A stretch of DNA of 64,000 nt from Rhizobium sp. BK376. GTDB taxonomy: Bacteria; Pseudomonadota; Alphaproteobacteria; Rhizobiales; Rhizobiaceae. Below the pieces are notes generated by a model that was not told the origin of the DNA, searched no databases, and saw only the letters and a list, made by a program, of their open reading frames with translations. Where the stretch lies: NCBI RefSeq assembly GCF_004341625.1, contig NZ_SLZG01000004.1, forward strand, positions 453,643-517,642. Direction: 5' to 3'. Below are positions 37,902 through 49,270 of this stretch, in pieces; within the stretch, counting starts at the first letter, position 1, and every line of letters starts with the position of its first letter. The position numbers and the translations under genes are program-made.

Positions 37902-38639
37902 TTACGCTGCTTCGCGGAAGCGGTATCCGACTCCGTAGAGCGTTTCGATCATATCAAAATCGAGATCAACCATCTTGAATTTCTTGCGAAGACGCTTGAT
38001 GTGGCTGTCAATCGTGCGGTCATCCACATAAACTTGCTCATCATAGGCCGCATCCATCAGCGCATCGCGACTTTTCACCACGCCAGGGCGCTGGGCGAGC
38101 GAGTGGAGAATCAAAAATTCCGTCACTGTCAGCGTGACCGGCTCGCCCTTCCAGGTGCAGGTATGACGCTCCTGGTCCATGACGAGCTGGCCGCGTTCCA
38201 GCGAACGGGCCTGCTGCACGGCACCGGGCTTGGCCGCGACACCCGCTGTTCCTCCTGTCGTAGCCACGGCTTCCCGGGCCGAGGCACGCCTCAAGACCGC
38301 CTTGACGCGCTCGACCAGCAGGCGCTGGGAGAAGGGCTTTGTGATGAAGTCGTCGGCGCCCATCTTCAGGCCGAAGAGCTCATCGATCTCCTCATCCTTG
38401 GACGTTAGGAAAATCACCGGCATGTCGGATTTCTGCCGCAGGCGACGCAACAATTCCATGCCGTCCATGCGGGGCATCTTGATGTCGAAAATAGCCAGCT
38501 GCGGCGGGCGAGCCAGAAGACCGTCGAGCGCGGAAGCACCGTCCGTATAGGTCTCGACCTTGTATCCTTCAGCTTCCAGAGCAATCGAAACGGAAGTGAG
38601 AATATTGCGGTCGTCATCTACGAGCGCGATTGTCAGCAT
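37902..38639 (-). CDS. chvI: Response regulator ChvI (OmpR family)
   Basis: The 245-residue regulator starts [35 protein letters not shown]52 ([10 protein letters not shown]) is the phospho-acceptor, and [15 protein letters not shown] contains the conserved Lys. A low-complexity Ala/Gly/Thr linker precedes a winged-helix DNA-binding domain ending [20 protein letters not shown]...YGVGYRF. I place the start at 38639, matching known ChvI proteins; upstream ATGs at 38657 and 38747 exist. It is divergent from pckA, an arrangement conserved in rhizobia. Confidence 0.96.
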   Translation of the reverse strand: MLTIALVDDDRNILTSVSIALEAEGYKVETYTDGASALDGLLARPPQLAIFDIKMPRMDGMELLRRLRQKSDMPVIFLTSKDEEIDELFGLKMGADDFITKPFSQRLLVERVKAVLRRASAREAVATTGGTAGVAAKPGAVQQARSLERGQLVMDQERHTCTWKGEPVTLTVTEFLILHSLAQRPGVVKSRDALMDAAYDEQVYVDDRTIDSHIKRLRKKFKMVDLDFDMIETLYGVGYRFREAA

Positions 38640-38986
38640 GGTATTCGTCTCCGTCATCAAGAGCGCATCTCCGGATTTGAGGTCCAGTCCGGTTCCCGGC
38701 TCGGGTAGCCGGAACCAGGCGCGCTTATCGGGATAAAGGTGGAACAAATTGTGGCAAAGATAAAGGGCAAGCCGATGCGATCGGCTGAAGCAGCTTTAAA
38801 ATTGCGTGAAATTTTGTTCGATAAGAATCAAGACCTTCAAACGATTTAAAATAATCTACAGAAATTTAAATCGATTAAATAATTGATATCACTGGATTTT
38901 CTCGAATTTGTGATCTTGCGCTTTTAAAAAAGCTCTCTACTCTTTGGGCAGTTTCAACGGCAGTGATCTGCAGAGAGGACCAAGCC
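38640..38986. promoter_or_regulatory. chvI-pckA divergent intergenic region with AT-rich repeats
   Basis: These 347 bp separate divergent chvI and pckA and are much more AT-rich than the surroundings from about 38800 on. CGATTTAAA at 38842-38850 is mirrored by TTTAAATCG at 38865-38873, and the second arm runs into an imperfect palindrome centred on CG (about 38865-38879). A LacI-family regulator, such as PckR known in Sinorhizobium, could bind there. A possible pckA promoter is TTGCGC (38916-38921), 16 bp, TACTCT (38938-38943). No gene is seen. Confidence 0.5.
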
Positions 38987-40597
<1,611 letters not shown>

Positions 40598-40620
40598 TTG
40601 CGCTCACCTTGACTCACGTG

Positions 40621-40646
40621 AAACCCGGCGAGCGATCGCCGGGTTT
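40621..40646 (+). terminator. Intrinsic terminator after pckA
   Basis: A 10-bp perfect stem (40621-40630 with 40637-40646) is followed by a T run (tttttctt). Confidence 0.88.
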
Positions 40647-40711
40647 TTCTTTGCCTGCAGGAATGTTTTCAAGCGCCCGCCAATGTGGGATAGACGGACG
40701 CGGAGAAAAAC

Positions 40712-41146
40712 ATGGCCAGCGATACGCTTTACATCAATGACAGGATCACCATTGCCGGCTGGGAGCTGACCGAACAGTTCGTTCTGGCAGGCGGTCCCGG
40801 CGGTCAGAACGTCAACAAGGTGTCGACGGCGGTTCAGCTGTTCTTCGACATCGCCAATTCGCCGTCGCTCAATGATCGCGTCAAGGCAAATGCAATCCGC
40901 CTGGCGGGCCGGCGGGTCTCGAAGGACGGCGTATTGATGATCGAGGCAAGCCGTTTCCGCAGTCAGGATCGCAACCGCGAGGACGCCCGCGAGCGTCTGA
41001 AGGAACTTATTCTGGAGGCGGCCGCGCCTCCGCCTCCGCCACGCCGCAAGACCAAGCCCACCAGGGGCTCGATAGAGCGCAGGCTGAAGGAAAAATCAGG
41101 CCGGTCCGAAGTCAAGAAGATGCGCGGCAAGCCTGGCGGTGATTAA
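40712..41146 (+). CDS. arfB: Alternative ribosome-rescue factor ArfB (YaeJ-type peptidyl-tRNA hydrolase)
   Basis: The 144-residue protein is a stand-alone release-factor domain. The catalytic GGQ lies in LAGGPGGQNVNKVSTAVQLFFD (about residues 26-47). The basic C-terminal tail (RRKTKPTRGSIERRLKEKSGRSEVKKMRGKPG) enters the empty mRNA channel of stalled ribosomes. It lacks the codon-recognition domains of RF1 and RF2. In E. coli and Caulobacter this factor hydrolyses peptidyl-tRNA on non-stop complexes as a backup to tmRNA. It is monocistronic. Confidence 0.95.
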   Translation: MASDTLYINDRITIAGWELTEQFVLAGGPGGQNVNKVSTAVQLFFDIANSPSLNDRVKANAIRLAGRRVSKDGVLMIEASRFRSQDRNREDARERLKELILEAAAPPPPPRRKTKPTRGSIERRLKEKSGRSEVKKMRGKPGGD

Positions 41147-41226
41147 GCTAATTTTAATTTAGCATCTTGTCTTTCCGCGCCCGCGCACTCCTTTACCCTT
41201 GTCGAAACAGATCAAGGGAGAGCGTC

Positions 41227-41676
41227 GTGGGGTTGTTCAATTTCATCAAGGAAGCCGGAAAGAAGCTCGGCATCGGTGGCGGCGAGCCGGACGCGGCGTC
41301 GGTCAAGAAGGAGCTCGATTCGCATGGGCTCGGCACGGATGGCGTCAACGTCCAAGTGGCCGGCGACAAGATCGTGCTGCAGGGTGAGGTCAAGGACCAG
41401 GCGGCGTTCGAGAAGGCCGTGATCGCGGTTGGAAACACGCTCGGAATCTCGAAGGTCGAGGCGGGCGAGTTGAAGGTTGCGGCAGCGCCGGCCAAGGATC
41501 CCGTCCTCTATACCGTCAAGAAGGGCGACAATCTCTGGAAGATCGCCGAGGCCGAATATGGCAAGGGGCAGGGCGCCAAGAATAACATCATCTTCGAAGC
41601 CAACAAGCCGATGCTGACCCATCCAGACAAGATCTATCCCGGTCAGGTTCTGCGCATTCCGCCTCTGGAAGGCTAG
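41227..41676 (+). CDS. kbp: BON-LysM domain protein (Kbp/YgaU-type potassium-binding protein)
   Basis: The 149-residue protein starts at GTG 41227 (MGLFNFIKEAGKKLG), with AGGGAG upstream. It has a BON domain (about 30-85, VKKELDSHGLGTDGVNVQVAGDKIVLQGEVKDQAAFEKAVIAVGN) and a C-terminal LysM domain (about 96-146, YTVKKGDNLWKIAEAEYGKG...IYPGQVLRIPPL). E. coli Kbp has the same length and architecture and is a cytoplasmic K+ sensor. There is no signal peptide despite the LysM domain, which fits that family. Confidence 0.92.
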   Translation: MGLFNFIKEAGKKLGIGGGEPDAASVKKELDSHGLGTDGVNVQVAGDKIVLQGEVKDQAAFEKAVIAVGNTLGISKVEAGELKVAAAPAKDPVLYTVKKGDNLWKIAEAEYGKGQGAKNNIIFEANKPMLTHPDKIYPGQVLRIPPLEG

Positions 41677-41727
41677 GCGGCCGGGTGATATTGCGGTTCT
41701 CGAGGTTCATCGACCGGGATATCAGCA

Positions 41728-42336
41728 ATGTCCACCTTGCCGAACGGCGTAAGATATATTCCGGACTATCTCGACCGCGCCAGGCAGGAAACGCTGGTCG
41801 AGGCGATCCGCGCTATCGTGGCCGAGGCGCCGCTGTTTGTCCCCGTCATGCCCGGAACCGGCAAGCCGATGTCTGTGCGCATGACCAATTGCGGTCCTCT
41901 GGGCTGGGTGACGGACAAGGAGCGCGGTTACCGCTACCAGCCGATCCATCCCGTGACAGGAAAGCCATGGCCGGCGATACCGGCCGACCTCCTGCAGCTA
42001 TGGACCGACATAGCCGGCTATGAAAAACCGCCGGAAGCCTGCCTCGTCAATTTCTACGCTGACGACGCCCGCATGGGTCTCCACCAGGACAAGGACGAGA
42101 AGGACCTCGGGGCTCCGGTTCTGTCCATCTCGCTCGGCAACACCTGCCTCTTCCGCGTCGGCGGCAACAACCGGTCGGATCGCACGCTATCCTTCAAGCT
42201 TTCAAGCGGCGATATCGTGGTGCTGGGGGGCGAGGGCAGGCTCTGCTTTCATGGGGTCGATCGCATCTATCCGGCAACGTCGACGCTGCTCAAAAACGGC
42301 GGACGGATCAATCTGACTTTGAGACGTGTAACCTGA
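41728..42336 (+). CDS. alkB: AlkB-type alkylated-DNA dioxygenase
   Basis: The 202-residue Fe(II)/2-oxoglutarate dioxygenase demethylates 1-methyladenine and 3-methylcytosine in DNA. The metal motif is HQDKDE (HxD, about residues 117-119) with the distal His in LCFHGVDRIYPAT. RINLTLRRV at the end contains the two arginines that bind 2-oxoglutarate. VNFYADDARMGLHQDKDE matches AlkB well. It is convergent with coaA and has only 51 bp between it and kbp. No LexA or Ada box is evident. Confidence 0.94.
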   Translation: MSTLPNGVRYIPDYLDRARQETLVEAIRAIVAEAPLFVPVMPGTGKPMSVRMTNCGPLGWVTDKERGYRYQPIHPVTGKPWPAIPADLLQLWTDIAGYEKPPEACLVNFYADDARMGLHQDKDEKDLGAPVLSISLGNTCLFRVGGNNRSDRTLSFKLSSGDIVVLGGEGRLCFHGVDRIYPATSTLLKNGGRINLTLRRVT

Positions 42337-42366
42337 CGTCTTTCCCCTGTCGGAAGGCGCCGATTG

Positions 42367-43362
42367 CTAGAGCTTCCGCAACGCCACCTGCTCAATCAAG
42401 TGATTCTTTCCCTTCTGCAGGATGAGATCGGCCCTTGGCCGTGTCGGCAGAATATTCTGGCGTAGGTTCTTCAGGTTGATGTTCTTCCAGAGCCCTTCGG
42501 CTGTCCTCAATGCTTCGTCTTCGGTGATCGAGGCATAGCGGTGGAAGAAGGAGTTCGGGTCGCGGAATGCCGTTTCCCTAAGCTTCATGAAGCGGTTGAC
42601 GTACCAGTTGCGGATCAGGCTCTCTTCCGCGTCGATATAGATCGAGAAGTCGAAGAAATCAGAGACCATCGGAATGATCTTGCCGTCTGCCGGCAGATGC
42701 CGCGACTGTAGGACATTGATGCCTTCGAAGATCAGGATGTCGGGCCGGTCGACGACCCTGTATTCGTCGGGCAGCACGTCATAGACCAGATGCGAATAGC
42801 ACGGCGCTTTCACATTCTGCTGTCCGGCCTTGATTGCCGAAAGGAAGCGCAGCAGCGCTGCCGTATCGTAGCTTTCCGGAAAGCCCTTTCGTTGCATGAG
42901 ATTGCGCTGCTGCAGCACCGCATTCGGATGCAGGAAGCCATCCGTGGTGATGAGATCGACCTTCGGGCTCGAGGGCCAGCGACCCAGAAGCTCTTTCAGG
43001 ACACGCGCGGTGGTCGATTTCCCGACCGCCACCGAACCGGCGATGCCGATAACGAAGGGCGTCTTGGTGACGTCGGACAGGCTCAGGAATCGGTTGCGCT
43101 GTTCAAACAGGATCTGCGACGATTCCACATGCGAGGAGAGCAGGCGCGACAGCGAAAGATAGATGCGCCTGACCTCGTCGAGATCGATCGGGTCGCCCAT
43201 CGAGCGCAGCCGTTTCACTTCGTCGGCGGTCAACGTCAGCGGTGTATCCGCGCGAAAATGCGACCACTCTTCGGAAGAAAAGAAATGATAGGGCGAATAG
43301 GCATTCGCCTGGAAGTGATCGAGCGGTTCTGGTGCCGCGGAAATCTGAGTTGCTATACTCAT
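42367..43362 (-). CDS. coaA: Pantothenate kinase (type I)
   Basis: CoaA phosphorylates pantothenate, the committed step of coenzyme A synthesis. The 331-residue protein has the P-loop [38 protein letters not shown], the [12 protein letters not shown] segment, and [11 protein letters not shown]. It lies 5 bp after hisE at the end of the his cluster, which suggests cotranscription. coaE at 1.6 kb catalyses the last step of the same pathway. Confidence 0.97.
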   Translation of the reverse strand: MSIATQISAAPEPLDHFQANAYSPYHFFSSEEWSHFRADTPLTLTADEVKRLRSMGDPIDLDEVRRIYLSLSRLLSSHVESSQILFEQRNRFLSLSDVTKTPFVIGIAGSVAVGKSTTARVLKELLGRWPSSPKVDLITTDGFLHPNAVLQQRNLMQRKGFPESYDTAALLRFLSAIKAGQQNVKAPCYSHLVYDVLPDEYRVVDRPDILIFEGINVLQSRHLPADGKIIPMVSDFFDFSIYIDAEESLIRNWYVNRFMKLRETAFRDPNSFFHRYASITEDEALRTAEGLWKNINLKNLRQNILPTRPRADLILQKGKNHLIEQVALRKL

Positions 43363-43367
43363 GAGCT

Positions 43368-43682
43368 CTATCGCTTGGCCTTTTCTTCGAGGCCGGATTG
43401 GGTGGTGCGCCGCTCAAGCTCGCTCATGACATTCTGTAACGGAATATCAGCAATCTTCAATACGACCATCAGGTGATAAAGAAGGTCCGCAGCCTCGTAA
43501 GTCAGGTTTTCACGGTCGTTGGTGACCGCCGCCATGACGGCCTCGACCGCTTCCTCCCCCAGTTTCTTGGCAGCCTTCGACTGCCCGGCAGCATAAAGTT
43601 TGGCGGTCCAGGATTCCTCCGGGGAGGCCTTCGAACGCTTATCGACGATCTGTTCCAGATCGGAGAGTGTAAATCCGCTCAT
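43368..43682 (-). CDS. hisE: Phosphoribosyl-ATP pyrophosphatase
   Basis: HisE hydrolyses phosphoribosyl-ATP to phosphoribosyl-AMP, the second step of histidine synthesis. The 104-residue protein has the metal-binding motif [15 protein letters not shown]...[13 protein letters not shown] of all-alpha NTP pyrophosphohydrolases. It is a separate gene rather than fused to hisI. It follows hisF by 15 bp. Confidence 0.95.
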   Translation of the reverse strand: MSGFTLSDLEQIVDKRSKASPEESWTAKLYAAGQSKAAKKLGEEAVEAVMAAVTNDRENLTYEAADLLYHLMVVLKIADIPLQNVMSELERRTTQSGLEEKAKR

Positions 43683-43697
43683 AGCCTTCCTTAGTCG

Positions 43698-44474
43698 TCA
43701 ATCGAGCCGCATCGCGATGCCGCGTTCTGACATATAGTGCTTTGCTTCGCCTACGGAATAGGTTCCGAAATGGAAGATGGACGCCGCAAGCACTGCCGTT
43801 GCATGTCCTTCCTTCACCCCGGCGACCAGATCGTCCAGCGTACCGACGCCGCCCGATGCGATGACAGGCACGCGAACCGAATCGGCGATCGTCCGCGTCA
43901 GCTCCAGATCGTAGCCGATCTTGGTTCCGTCGCGGTCCATGGAGGTGACAAGCAGCTCGCCGGCGCCGCGCTCGACCATCCTCTGCGCGAACTCGACCGC
44001 ATCGATGCCCGTGGGCTGCCGGCCGCCATGGGTGAAGATCTCCCAGCGATCACCTTCGCCGACACGCGACACCTTCTTGGCATCGATCGAAACGACGATG
44101 CACTGGTTGCCAAACTTGTCGGCGGCCTCGTTGACGAAATCGGGATTTTTGACGGCAGCCGAATTGATCGACACCTTGTCGGCGCCGCTGAGCAGCAGCT
44201 TGCGGATATCGGCGACGGTGCGTACGCCGCCGCCCACGGTGACGGGCATGAAGCACTGCTCGGCAGTGCGGGCCACCACGTCGAAGATCGTATCGCGATT
44301 GTCCGAGGAGGCAGTGATGTCGAGGAAGCAAAGCTCGTCGGCGCCGGCCGCATCATAGGCCTTGGCCGCCTCGACCGGGTCGCCGGCATCTATGAGATTG
44401 AGGAAGTTCACGCCCTTGACGACACGGCCGTCCTTGACGTCAAGGCAGGGAATGACGCGAGCCTTCAGGGTCAT
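43698..44474 (-). CDS. hisF: Imidazole glycerol phosphate synthase, cyclase subunit
   Basis: HisF receives ammonia from HisH and forms imidazole glycerol phosphate and AICAR. The 258-residue barrel starts [24 protein letters not shown] (catalytic Asp in CLDVKDG). [44 protein letters not shown] (second catalytic Asp) and [13 protein letters not shown] follow. Its start overlaps the hisA stop by 4 bp. Confidence 0.97.
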   Translation of the reverse strand: MTLKARVIPCLDVKDGRVVKGVNFLNLIDAGDPVEAAKAYDAAGADELCFLDITASSDNRDTIFDVVARTAEQCFMPVTVGGGVRTVADIRKLLLSGADKVSINSAAVKNPDFVNEAADKFGNQCIVVSIDAKKVSRVGEGDRWEIFTHGGRQPTGIDAVEFAQRMVERGAGELLVTSMDRDGTKIGYDLELTRTIADSVRVPVIASGGVGTLDDLVAGVKEGHATAVLAASIFHFGTYSVGEAKHYMSERGIAMRLD

Positions 44475-45220
44475 TGCGCAGCCTCCTTTGCGCGGGCGGC
44501 CTTGATCAGCGCCAAAGCTTCCGCAGGGTCGATACGGCCATCGTATAGCGCGCGGCCGGAAATAGCACCTTCGAGCTTGCGCGCATCCGGCTCAAGCATC
44601 CGGTGAATATCGTTGATCGAAGCAAGGCCGCCCGACGCGATGACGGGGATCGAAACGGCTTCCGCCAGTTCCAGCGTCGAATCCCAGTTGATGCCGGTCA
44701 GGATGCCGTCGCGGTCGATGTCGGTATAGATGATCGCGGCAACGCCCACACCTTCGAATTTTTTCGCAAGCTCGATCACGCCAAGCTCGGAAGCTTCCGC
44801 CCAGCCCTCGACGGCAACCTTGCCGCCCTTGGCATCTATGCCGACCGCGACGCCATCGGGAAAGAGCCTGCAAGCCTCCTTGACGAGCATCGGATCACGA
44901 ACGGCAACCGTACCAAGGATGACGCGCGTCAGGCCGCGGGACAACCAGCTCTCGATATGGGCGAGCGTGCGAATGCCGCCACCGAGTTGGACCGGGTTTT
45001 TCGTCGATTTCAGGATGGCGTCGACAGCCGCGCCATTGACCGTCTCGCCGGCAAAAGCGCCGTTGAGATCAACCACATGCAGCCATTCGAAGCCCTGTTC
45101 CTCGAATGCTTTCGCTTGGGCGCCGGGATCGGGATTGTAGACGGTGGCCTGCTCCATGTCTCCGAGCTTCAGCCGCACGCACTGCCCATCCTTGAGATCG
45201 ATGGCGGGAAATAGGATCAT
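44471..45220 (-). CDS. hisA: ProFAR isomerase
   Basis: HisA isomerises the ribosyl group of ProFAR to give PRFAR, substrate of HisF. The 249-residue barrel is the paralogue of His[18 protein letters not shown] (catalytic Asp), [30 protein letters not shown] (second Asp), and [13 protein letters not shown]. It lies 27 bp after hisH in the cluster. Confidence 0.97.
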   Translation of the reverse strand: MILFPAIDLKDGQCVRLKLGDMEQATVYNPDPGAQAKAFEEQGFEWLHVVDLNGAFAGETVNGAAVDAILKSTKNPVQLGGGIRTLAHIESWLSRGLTRVILGTVAVRDPMLVKEACRLFPDGVAVGIDAKGGKVAVEGWAEASELGVIELAKKFEGVGVAAIIYTDIDRDGILTGINWDSTLELAEAVSIPVIASGGLASINDIHRMLEPDARKLEGAISGRALYDGRIDPAEALALIKAARAKEAAQ

Positions 45221-45247
45221 TGGTCTGTCCTTAAGGCACGCGCGAGC

Positions 45248-45898
45248 TCAAGGCTTCCAGCGCAGGAAATTGGCAATTAGCGCCAGGCCGAGTCTCTGGC
45301 TCTTTTCGGGATGGAACTGCGAGCCGGCCATGTTGTCGCGACCGACGAAAGCGGTCATGGGGCCGCCGTAGTTCGTCGTCGCGATGACATCGCCGGGCTT
45401 CTCGGCAGCGAGATGGTAGGAATGCACGAAATAGGCGTGCAGACCGTCCGTACCGGTTGGAATGCCGTCGAAGAGCGGATGCGGATGGGCAAGATCGAGC
45501 GTATTCCAGCCGATCTGCGGAACCTTCAAATTGGGATCGCCAGGCGTCATTTCAACGACATCGCCCTTGATCCAGCCAAGCCCCTCGGTAATCGTCTTTT
45601 CAAGCCCGCGGGAGGACATCAGCTGCATCCCGACGCAGATGCCGAGGAACGGCCGCGCCTTCTGTTCCACGACCTCGATCAGCGCTTCCGTCATGCCGGC
45701 CACGGCATCCAAGCCGCGGCGGCAATCGGCATAGGCGCCGACGCCAGGCAGCACGATCCGGTCTGCGGTCGCGACCCGGTCAGCCTTGTCGGTCAGGTCG
45801 ATCGTTGCGTCGATGCCGGCTTCCCGGGCGGCACGTTCGAAGGCTTTCGTGGCGGAACGGAGGTTACCCGACCCGTAGTCGATGATTGCAACACGCAT
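45248..45898 (-). CDS. hisH: Imidazole glycerol phosphate synthase, glutaminase subunit
   Basis: HisH hydrolyses glutamine and passes ammonia to HisF. The 216-residue class I amidotransferase has the nucleophile motif [12 protein letters not shown] (Cys), the oxyanion region [11 protein letters not shown], and the C-terminal His/Glu pair in [16 protein letters not shown]. It starts 3 bp after the DUF2628 gene. Confidence 0.96.
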   Translation of the reverse strand: MRVAIIDYGSGNLRSATKAFERAAREAGIDATIDLTDKADRVATADRIVLPGVGAYADCRRGLDAVAGMTEALIEVVEQKARPFLGICVGMQLMSSRGLEKTITEGLGWIKGDVVEMTPGDPNLKVPQIGWNTLDLAHPHPLFDGIPTGTDGLHAYFVHSYHLAAEKPGDVIATTNYGGPMTAFVGRDNMAGSQFHPEKSQRLGLALIANFLRWKP

Positions 45899-45901
45899 AA
45901 A

Positions 45902-46378
45902 TCAACGACCTCCGTCGTAGCCGGGAAGCCCGAAAGCGTTACCACGGCTCTGGGAACCGGAAGAAGGCGGCATATCCCATTTTACTGCAGGGATATCCTC
46001 CTTTTCAGCGGGCTCCATGTCTGAGAAATAAATGTCTTCCGCCGTCGCGAGATTGGCCGCCGAAAGAAGCCCCTCCGGCCGCCAGCCCCTGGACGAAAGG
46101 TTCGAAAACACAAGGTGCCGACCCTCGAATGCGGTCAGGAAATGCACCGCAAAGATGATGGCCGCGCCTGCCGGACCGAACCCCTGCATGTTGAACAACT
46201 GGAACCCGATCGCCTGGATGAGAAACGCGACGATCGCGTAAAACCATAGCCTATGAAAGAGAAGCCAGAGCACGGGAAATAGAAAGGCCGGAAACGAAAA
46301 GCCGTCACGGATGAACCGCGTCTTTTCGAGGTTTCCGCCGGCCGCCTCTGGAGGCGTCAAAATCAGATAACTTGCCAT
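45902..46378 (-). CDS. DUF2628 membrane protein within the his cluster
   Basis: The 158-residue protein has an N-terminal stretch with GFSFPAFLFPVLWLLFHRLWFYAIVAFLIQAIGFQLF, giving two to three hydrophobic segments, and FGPAGAAIIFAVHFLTAFEGRHL. The C-terminus is polar. This matches DUF2628, found in many Alphaproteobacteria, function unknown. It sits between hisB and hisH and is conserved there in rhizobia, yet nothing in it suggests a histidine enzyme. Two adjacent ATGs exist (46381 and 46378); the second has better spacing from GGGAG. Confidence 0.85.
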   Translation of the reverse strand: MASYLILTPPEAAGGNLEKTRFIRDGFSFPAFLFPVLWLLFHRLWFYAIVAFLIQAIGFQLFNMQGFGPAGAAIIFAVHFLTAFEGRHLVFSNLSSRGWRPEGLLSAANLATAEDIYFSDMEPAEKEDIPAVKWDMPPSSGSQSRGNAFGLPGYDGGR

Positions 46379-46397
46379 CATACTGCTCCCGATAGAC

Positions 46398-47006
46398 TCA
46401 GGCGAGCGTGCCCTTCGTCGAGGGCACGCGGCCTGCCTGCCGTGGATCGATCTCTGTTGCCGTGCGCAGTGCGCGGGCAACGGCCTTGAAACACGTCTCG
46501 GCGATATGATGGTTGTTGGCGCCATAATGATTGAGGATATGCAGCGTGATGCCGGCATTCTGCGCCAGTGCCTGGAAGAATTCGCGCACCAGTTCGGTGT
46601 CGAACGTGCCGATTTTCGGCGAGCTGAAATTGACGTTCCAGACGAGGAACGGCCGGCCGGAAATGTCGATGGCCGCCTTGGTCATGGTTTCATCCATGGC
46701 AAGGTCGATCGAAGCGTAGCGTGTGACGCCGCGCCGGTCGCCGAGCGCCTTGGAAATGGCCTGGCCGATCGCAATGCCGGTGTCTTCGACCGTGTGGTGA
46801 TCGTCGACATGAAGGTCACCCTTTGTCTCGATCTCCATGTCGATCAGCGAATGACGCGACAGCTGGTCCAGCATATGGTCGAAAAAGCCGACACCCGTCG
46901 AAATCTTCGATTTGCCGGTGCCGTCGAGATGGACAGAAACGGAAACCGATGTCTCGTTCGTCTTGCGGGAAACGCTGGCCGTGCGGCTCGCTGCGGTCTC
47001 TGCCAT
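46398..47006 (-). CDS. hisB: Imidazoleglycerol-phosphate dehydratase
   Basis: HisB dehydrates imidazole glycerol phosphate to imidazole acetol phosphate. The 202-residue protein has the manganese ligands in [34 protein letters not shown] and [18 protein letters not shown], so it is the monofunctional enzyme. I start at ATG 47006 ([18 protein letters not shown]). The much longer open frame to 47711 runs antisense to hslV and is spurious. It is first in the minus-strand his cluster and divergent from hslV. Confidence 0.96.
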   Translation of the reverse strand: MAETAASRTASVSRKTNETSVSVSVHLDGTGKSKISTGVGFFDHMLDQLSRHSLIDMEIETKGDLHVDDHHTVEDTGIAIGQAISKALGDRRGVTRYASIDLAMDETMTKAAIDISGRPFLVWNVNFSSPKIGTFDTELVREFFQALAQNAGITLHILNHYGANNHHIAETCFKAVARALRTATEIDPRQAGRVPSTKGTLA

Positions 47007-47125
47007 GGGGCTGCTCCATCGGAATGAAGGCCGTTCCATATCAGGCACATCCAGAAATATCCAGAAGTTACGCGCTTTATTTAGCGCCGGCCATCCGGGC
47101 CTCGGTGATTGCCTAAGCCGGATAT

Positions 47126-47153
47126 TTGCAATCGCGAAAACCCCTCTTACATA
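47126..47153 (+). promoter_or_regulatory. Possible hslVU promoter
   Basis: In the 213-bp hisB-hslV divergent region, TTGCAA (47126-47131), 16 bp and TACATA (47148-47153) fit a vegetative promoter. The CCCC stretch at 47141-47144 could instead belong to a heat-shock sigma-32 promoter, which would suit hslVU. Neither is a strong match. Confidence 0.3.
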
Positions 47154-47219
47154 GGTCTCGACGGGGCCGAAGCGCGGCCCGACAAAAGGCCCGCCAGAAC
47201 GGGGGCAAACAGGTGTTCT

Positions 47220-47747
47220 ATGACAACGATTATTACTGTGAGGAAGGGTGGCAAGGTAGTGATGGCCGGCGATGGTCAGGTCAGCCTTGGCCAGACCGTC
47301 ATGAAGGGCAATGCCCGCAAGGTTCGCCGCATTGGCAAGGGTGATGTCATCGCAGGCTTTGCCGGCGCGACCGCCGATGCTTTTACTTTGCTCGACCGCC
47401 TCGAAAAGAAGCTCGAACAATATCCCGGCCAGTTGATGCGCGCCGCTGTCGAACTCGCCAAGGATTGGCGCACCGACAAATATCTGCGCAATCTCGAAGC
47501 CATGATGCTGGTTGCCGACAAGTCGATCACGCTCGCGATAACAGGCAATGGCGATGTTCTCGAACCGGAACATGGCGCAATCGCCATCGGCTCCGGCGGC
47601 AATTATGCCTTCGCGGCAGCCCGCGCGTTGATGGATTCCGACAAGTCTGCCGAAGATGTCGCCCGCCGCGCCCTCGATATCGCCGCCGACATCTGCGTCT
47701 ACACGAACCACAACATCCTGGTTGAGACGCTCGACGCCGACGCCTGA
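47220..47747 (+). CDS. hslV: ATP-dependent protease subunit HslV
   Basis: HslV forms the double-hexameric proteolytic core of the HslUV (ClpQY) protease. The 175-residue protein starts [38 protein letters not shown]. Removal of Met exposes Thr2 as the catalytic nucleophile. [29 protein letters not shown] is also conserved. I place the start at ATG 47220 so that the Thr is directly exposed. hslU follows after 44 bp; the acetyltransferase gene found between them in some rhizobia is absent. Confidence 0.96.
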   Translation: MTTIITVRKGGKVVMAGDGQVSLGQTVMKGNARKVRRIGKGDVIAGFAGATADAFTLLDRLEKKLEQYPGQLMRAAVELAKDWRTDKYLRNLEAMMLVADKSITLAITGNGDVLEPEHGAIAIGSGGNYAFAAARALMDSDKSAEDVARRALDIAADICVYTNHNILVETLDADA

Positions 47748-47791
47748 GTTCCTATCTTGAATGTATCCAGCCCTGACGGGAAACCAACAAT

Positions 47792-49102
47792 ATGACTACT
47801 TTCTCACCCCGCGAGATCGTTTCCGAACTCGACCGCTACATCATCGGCCAGCATGAGGCCAAGCGTGCCGTCGCGATTGCGCTCCGCAACCGCTGGCGCC
47901 GCCAGCAGCTCGAGCCCGATCTGCGCGACGAAGTCATGCCGAAGAACATCCTGATGATCGGACCGACGGGTGTCGGCAAGACCGAGATTTCTCGCCGTCT
48001 TGCCAAGCTTGCCGGCGCGCCCTTCATCAAGGTGGAAGCCACCAAGTTCACCGAAGTCGGCTATGTCGGCCGCGATGTCGAGCAGATCGTCCGCGATCTG
48101 GTCGAAGTCGGCATCGGCCTCGTGCGCGACAAGAAGCGCGCCGAAGTACAGGCGAAGGCTCATGACAGCGCCGAAGAGCGCGTGCTCGACGCGCTGGTCG
48201 GTTCCACCGCATCGCCCGCCACCCGCGACAGCTTCCGCAAGAAGCTGCGCAATGGTGAGCTCGACGACAAGGAAATCGACATCGAAGTTGCCGATACCGG
48301 CTCGGGCATGCCCGGCGGTTTCGAAATTCCCGGCATGCCCGGCGCCAATATCGGTGTCCTGAACCTGTCGGAAATGTTCGGTAAGGCGATGGGCGGCCGT
48401 ACCAAGAAGGTGCGCACGACGGTCAAGGATAGCTACAAGGAGCTGATCCGCGACGAATCCGACAAGCTGATCGACAATGAGGCGATCCAGCGCGAAGCCG
48501 TGCGTTCGGCTGAGAATGACGGTATCGTCTTCCTCGACGAGATCGACAAGATCGCCGCCCGTGACGGCGGCGTCGGCGCCGGCGTATCGCGCGAAGGCGT
48601 GCAGCGCGACCTGCTGCCGCTCGTAGAAGGCACGACGGTTTCGACCAAGTACGGCCCGGTCAAGACGGATCACATCCTCTTCATCGCCTCGGGCGCCTTC
48701 CATGTCGCCAAGCCGTCGGATCTGCTCCCTGAACTGCAGGGCCGCCTGCCGATCCGCGTCGAGCTGAAGCCTCTGACCAAGGAAGACTTCCGCCGGATCC
48801 TGACGGAAACCGAGGCAAGCCTCATCCGCCAGTACAAGGCGCTGATGGAAACCGAAGGTCTCTCGCTCGACTTCACCGAAGACGCGATCGATGCGCTCGC
48901 CGAAGTCGCCGTCCATCTCAACTCGACCGTCGAGAATATCGGCGCTCGCCGTCTGCAGACGGTCATGGAACGGGTGCTGGACGAGATTTCCTACGATGCC
49001 CCGGATCGCGGTGGCCAGGCGGTCAATATCGATGCCGCCTATGTCCGCCAGCATGTCGGCGATCTCGCCAACAATACCGACCTGTCGCGCTACATCCTCT
49101 AG
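47792..49102 (+). CDS. hslU: ATP-dependent protease ATPase subunit HslU
   Basis: HslU is the AAA+ unfoldase that feeds HslV. The 436-residue protein has the N-terminal [34 protein letters not shown], Walker A in [19 protein letters not shown], the pore-loop region [13 protein letters not shown], Walker [16 protein letters not shown], sensor regions near [18 protein letters not shown], and the C-terminal SRYIL that docks into HslV. The length is typical. Confidence 0.98.
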   Translation: MTTFSPREIVSELDRYIIGQHEAKRAVAIALRNRWRRQQLEPDLRDEVMPKNILMIGPTGVGKTEISRRLAKLAGAPFIKVEATKFTEVGYVGRDVEQIVRDLVEVGIGLVRDKKRAEVQAKAHDSAEERVLDALVGSTASPATRDSFRKKLRNGELDDKEIDIEVADTGSGMPGGFEIPGMPGANIGVLNLSEMFGKAMGGRTKKVRTTVKDSYKELIRDESDKLIDNEAIQREAVRSAENDGIVFLDEIDKIAARDGGVGAGVSREGVQRDLLPLVEGTTVSTKYGPVKTDHILFIASGAFHVAKPSDLLPELQGRLPIRVELKPLTKEDFRRILTETEASLIRQYKALMETEGLSLDFTEDAIDALAEVAVHLNSTVENIGARRLQTVMERVLDEISYDAPDRGGQAVNIDAAYVRQHVGDLANNTDLSRYIL

Positions 49103-49134
49103 TGCGGCAAGCGAAAGCACTCTAACGACTCGAC

Positions 49135-49167
49135 AACGGGCCTTTTACTTTTTAGTGAAGGCCCGTT
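49135..49167 (+). terminator. Intrinsic terminator after hslU
   Basis: A 10-bp stem (49135-49144 with 49158-49167) with a 13-nt T-rich loop and a short T tail lies 32 bp after the stop codon. Confidence 0.75.
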
Positions 49168-49270
49168 TCCTTGTGCGTGAAAAGCTCGAGTGCGGCATCT
49201 TTCGGCCAAGATTGTGGTCCACGCAGCCGCTTCGAAACACCCGATGAACTTGTCGATAGGGTAGCCGATC

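Noticed and set aside
47007..47711. N-terminal extension of hisB
   Set aside because: The extension runs through hslV on the opposite strand and is unconserved; the HisB family starts near 47006.
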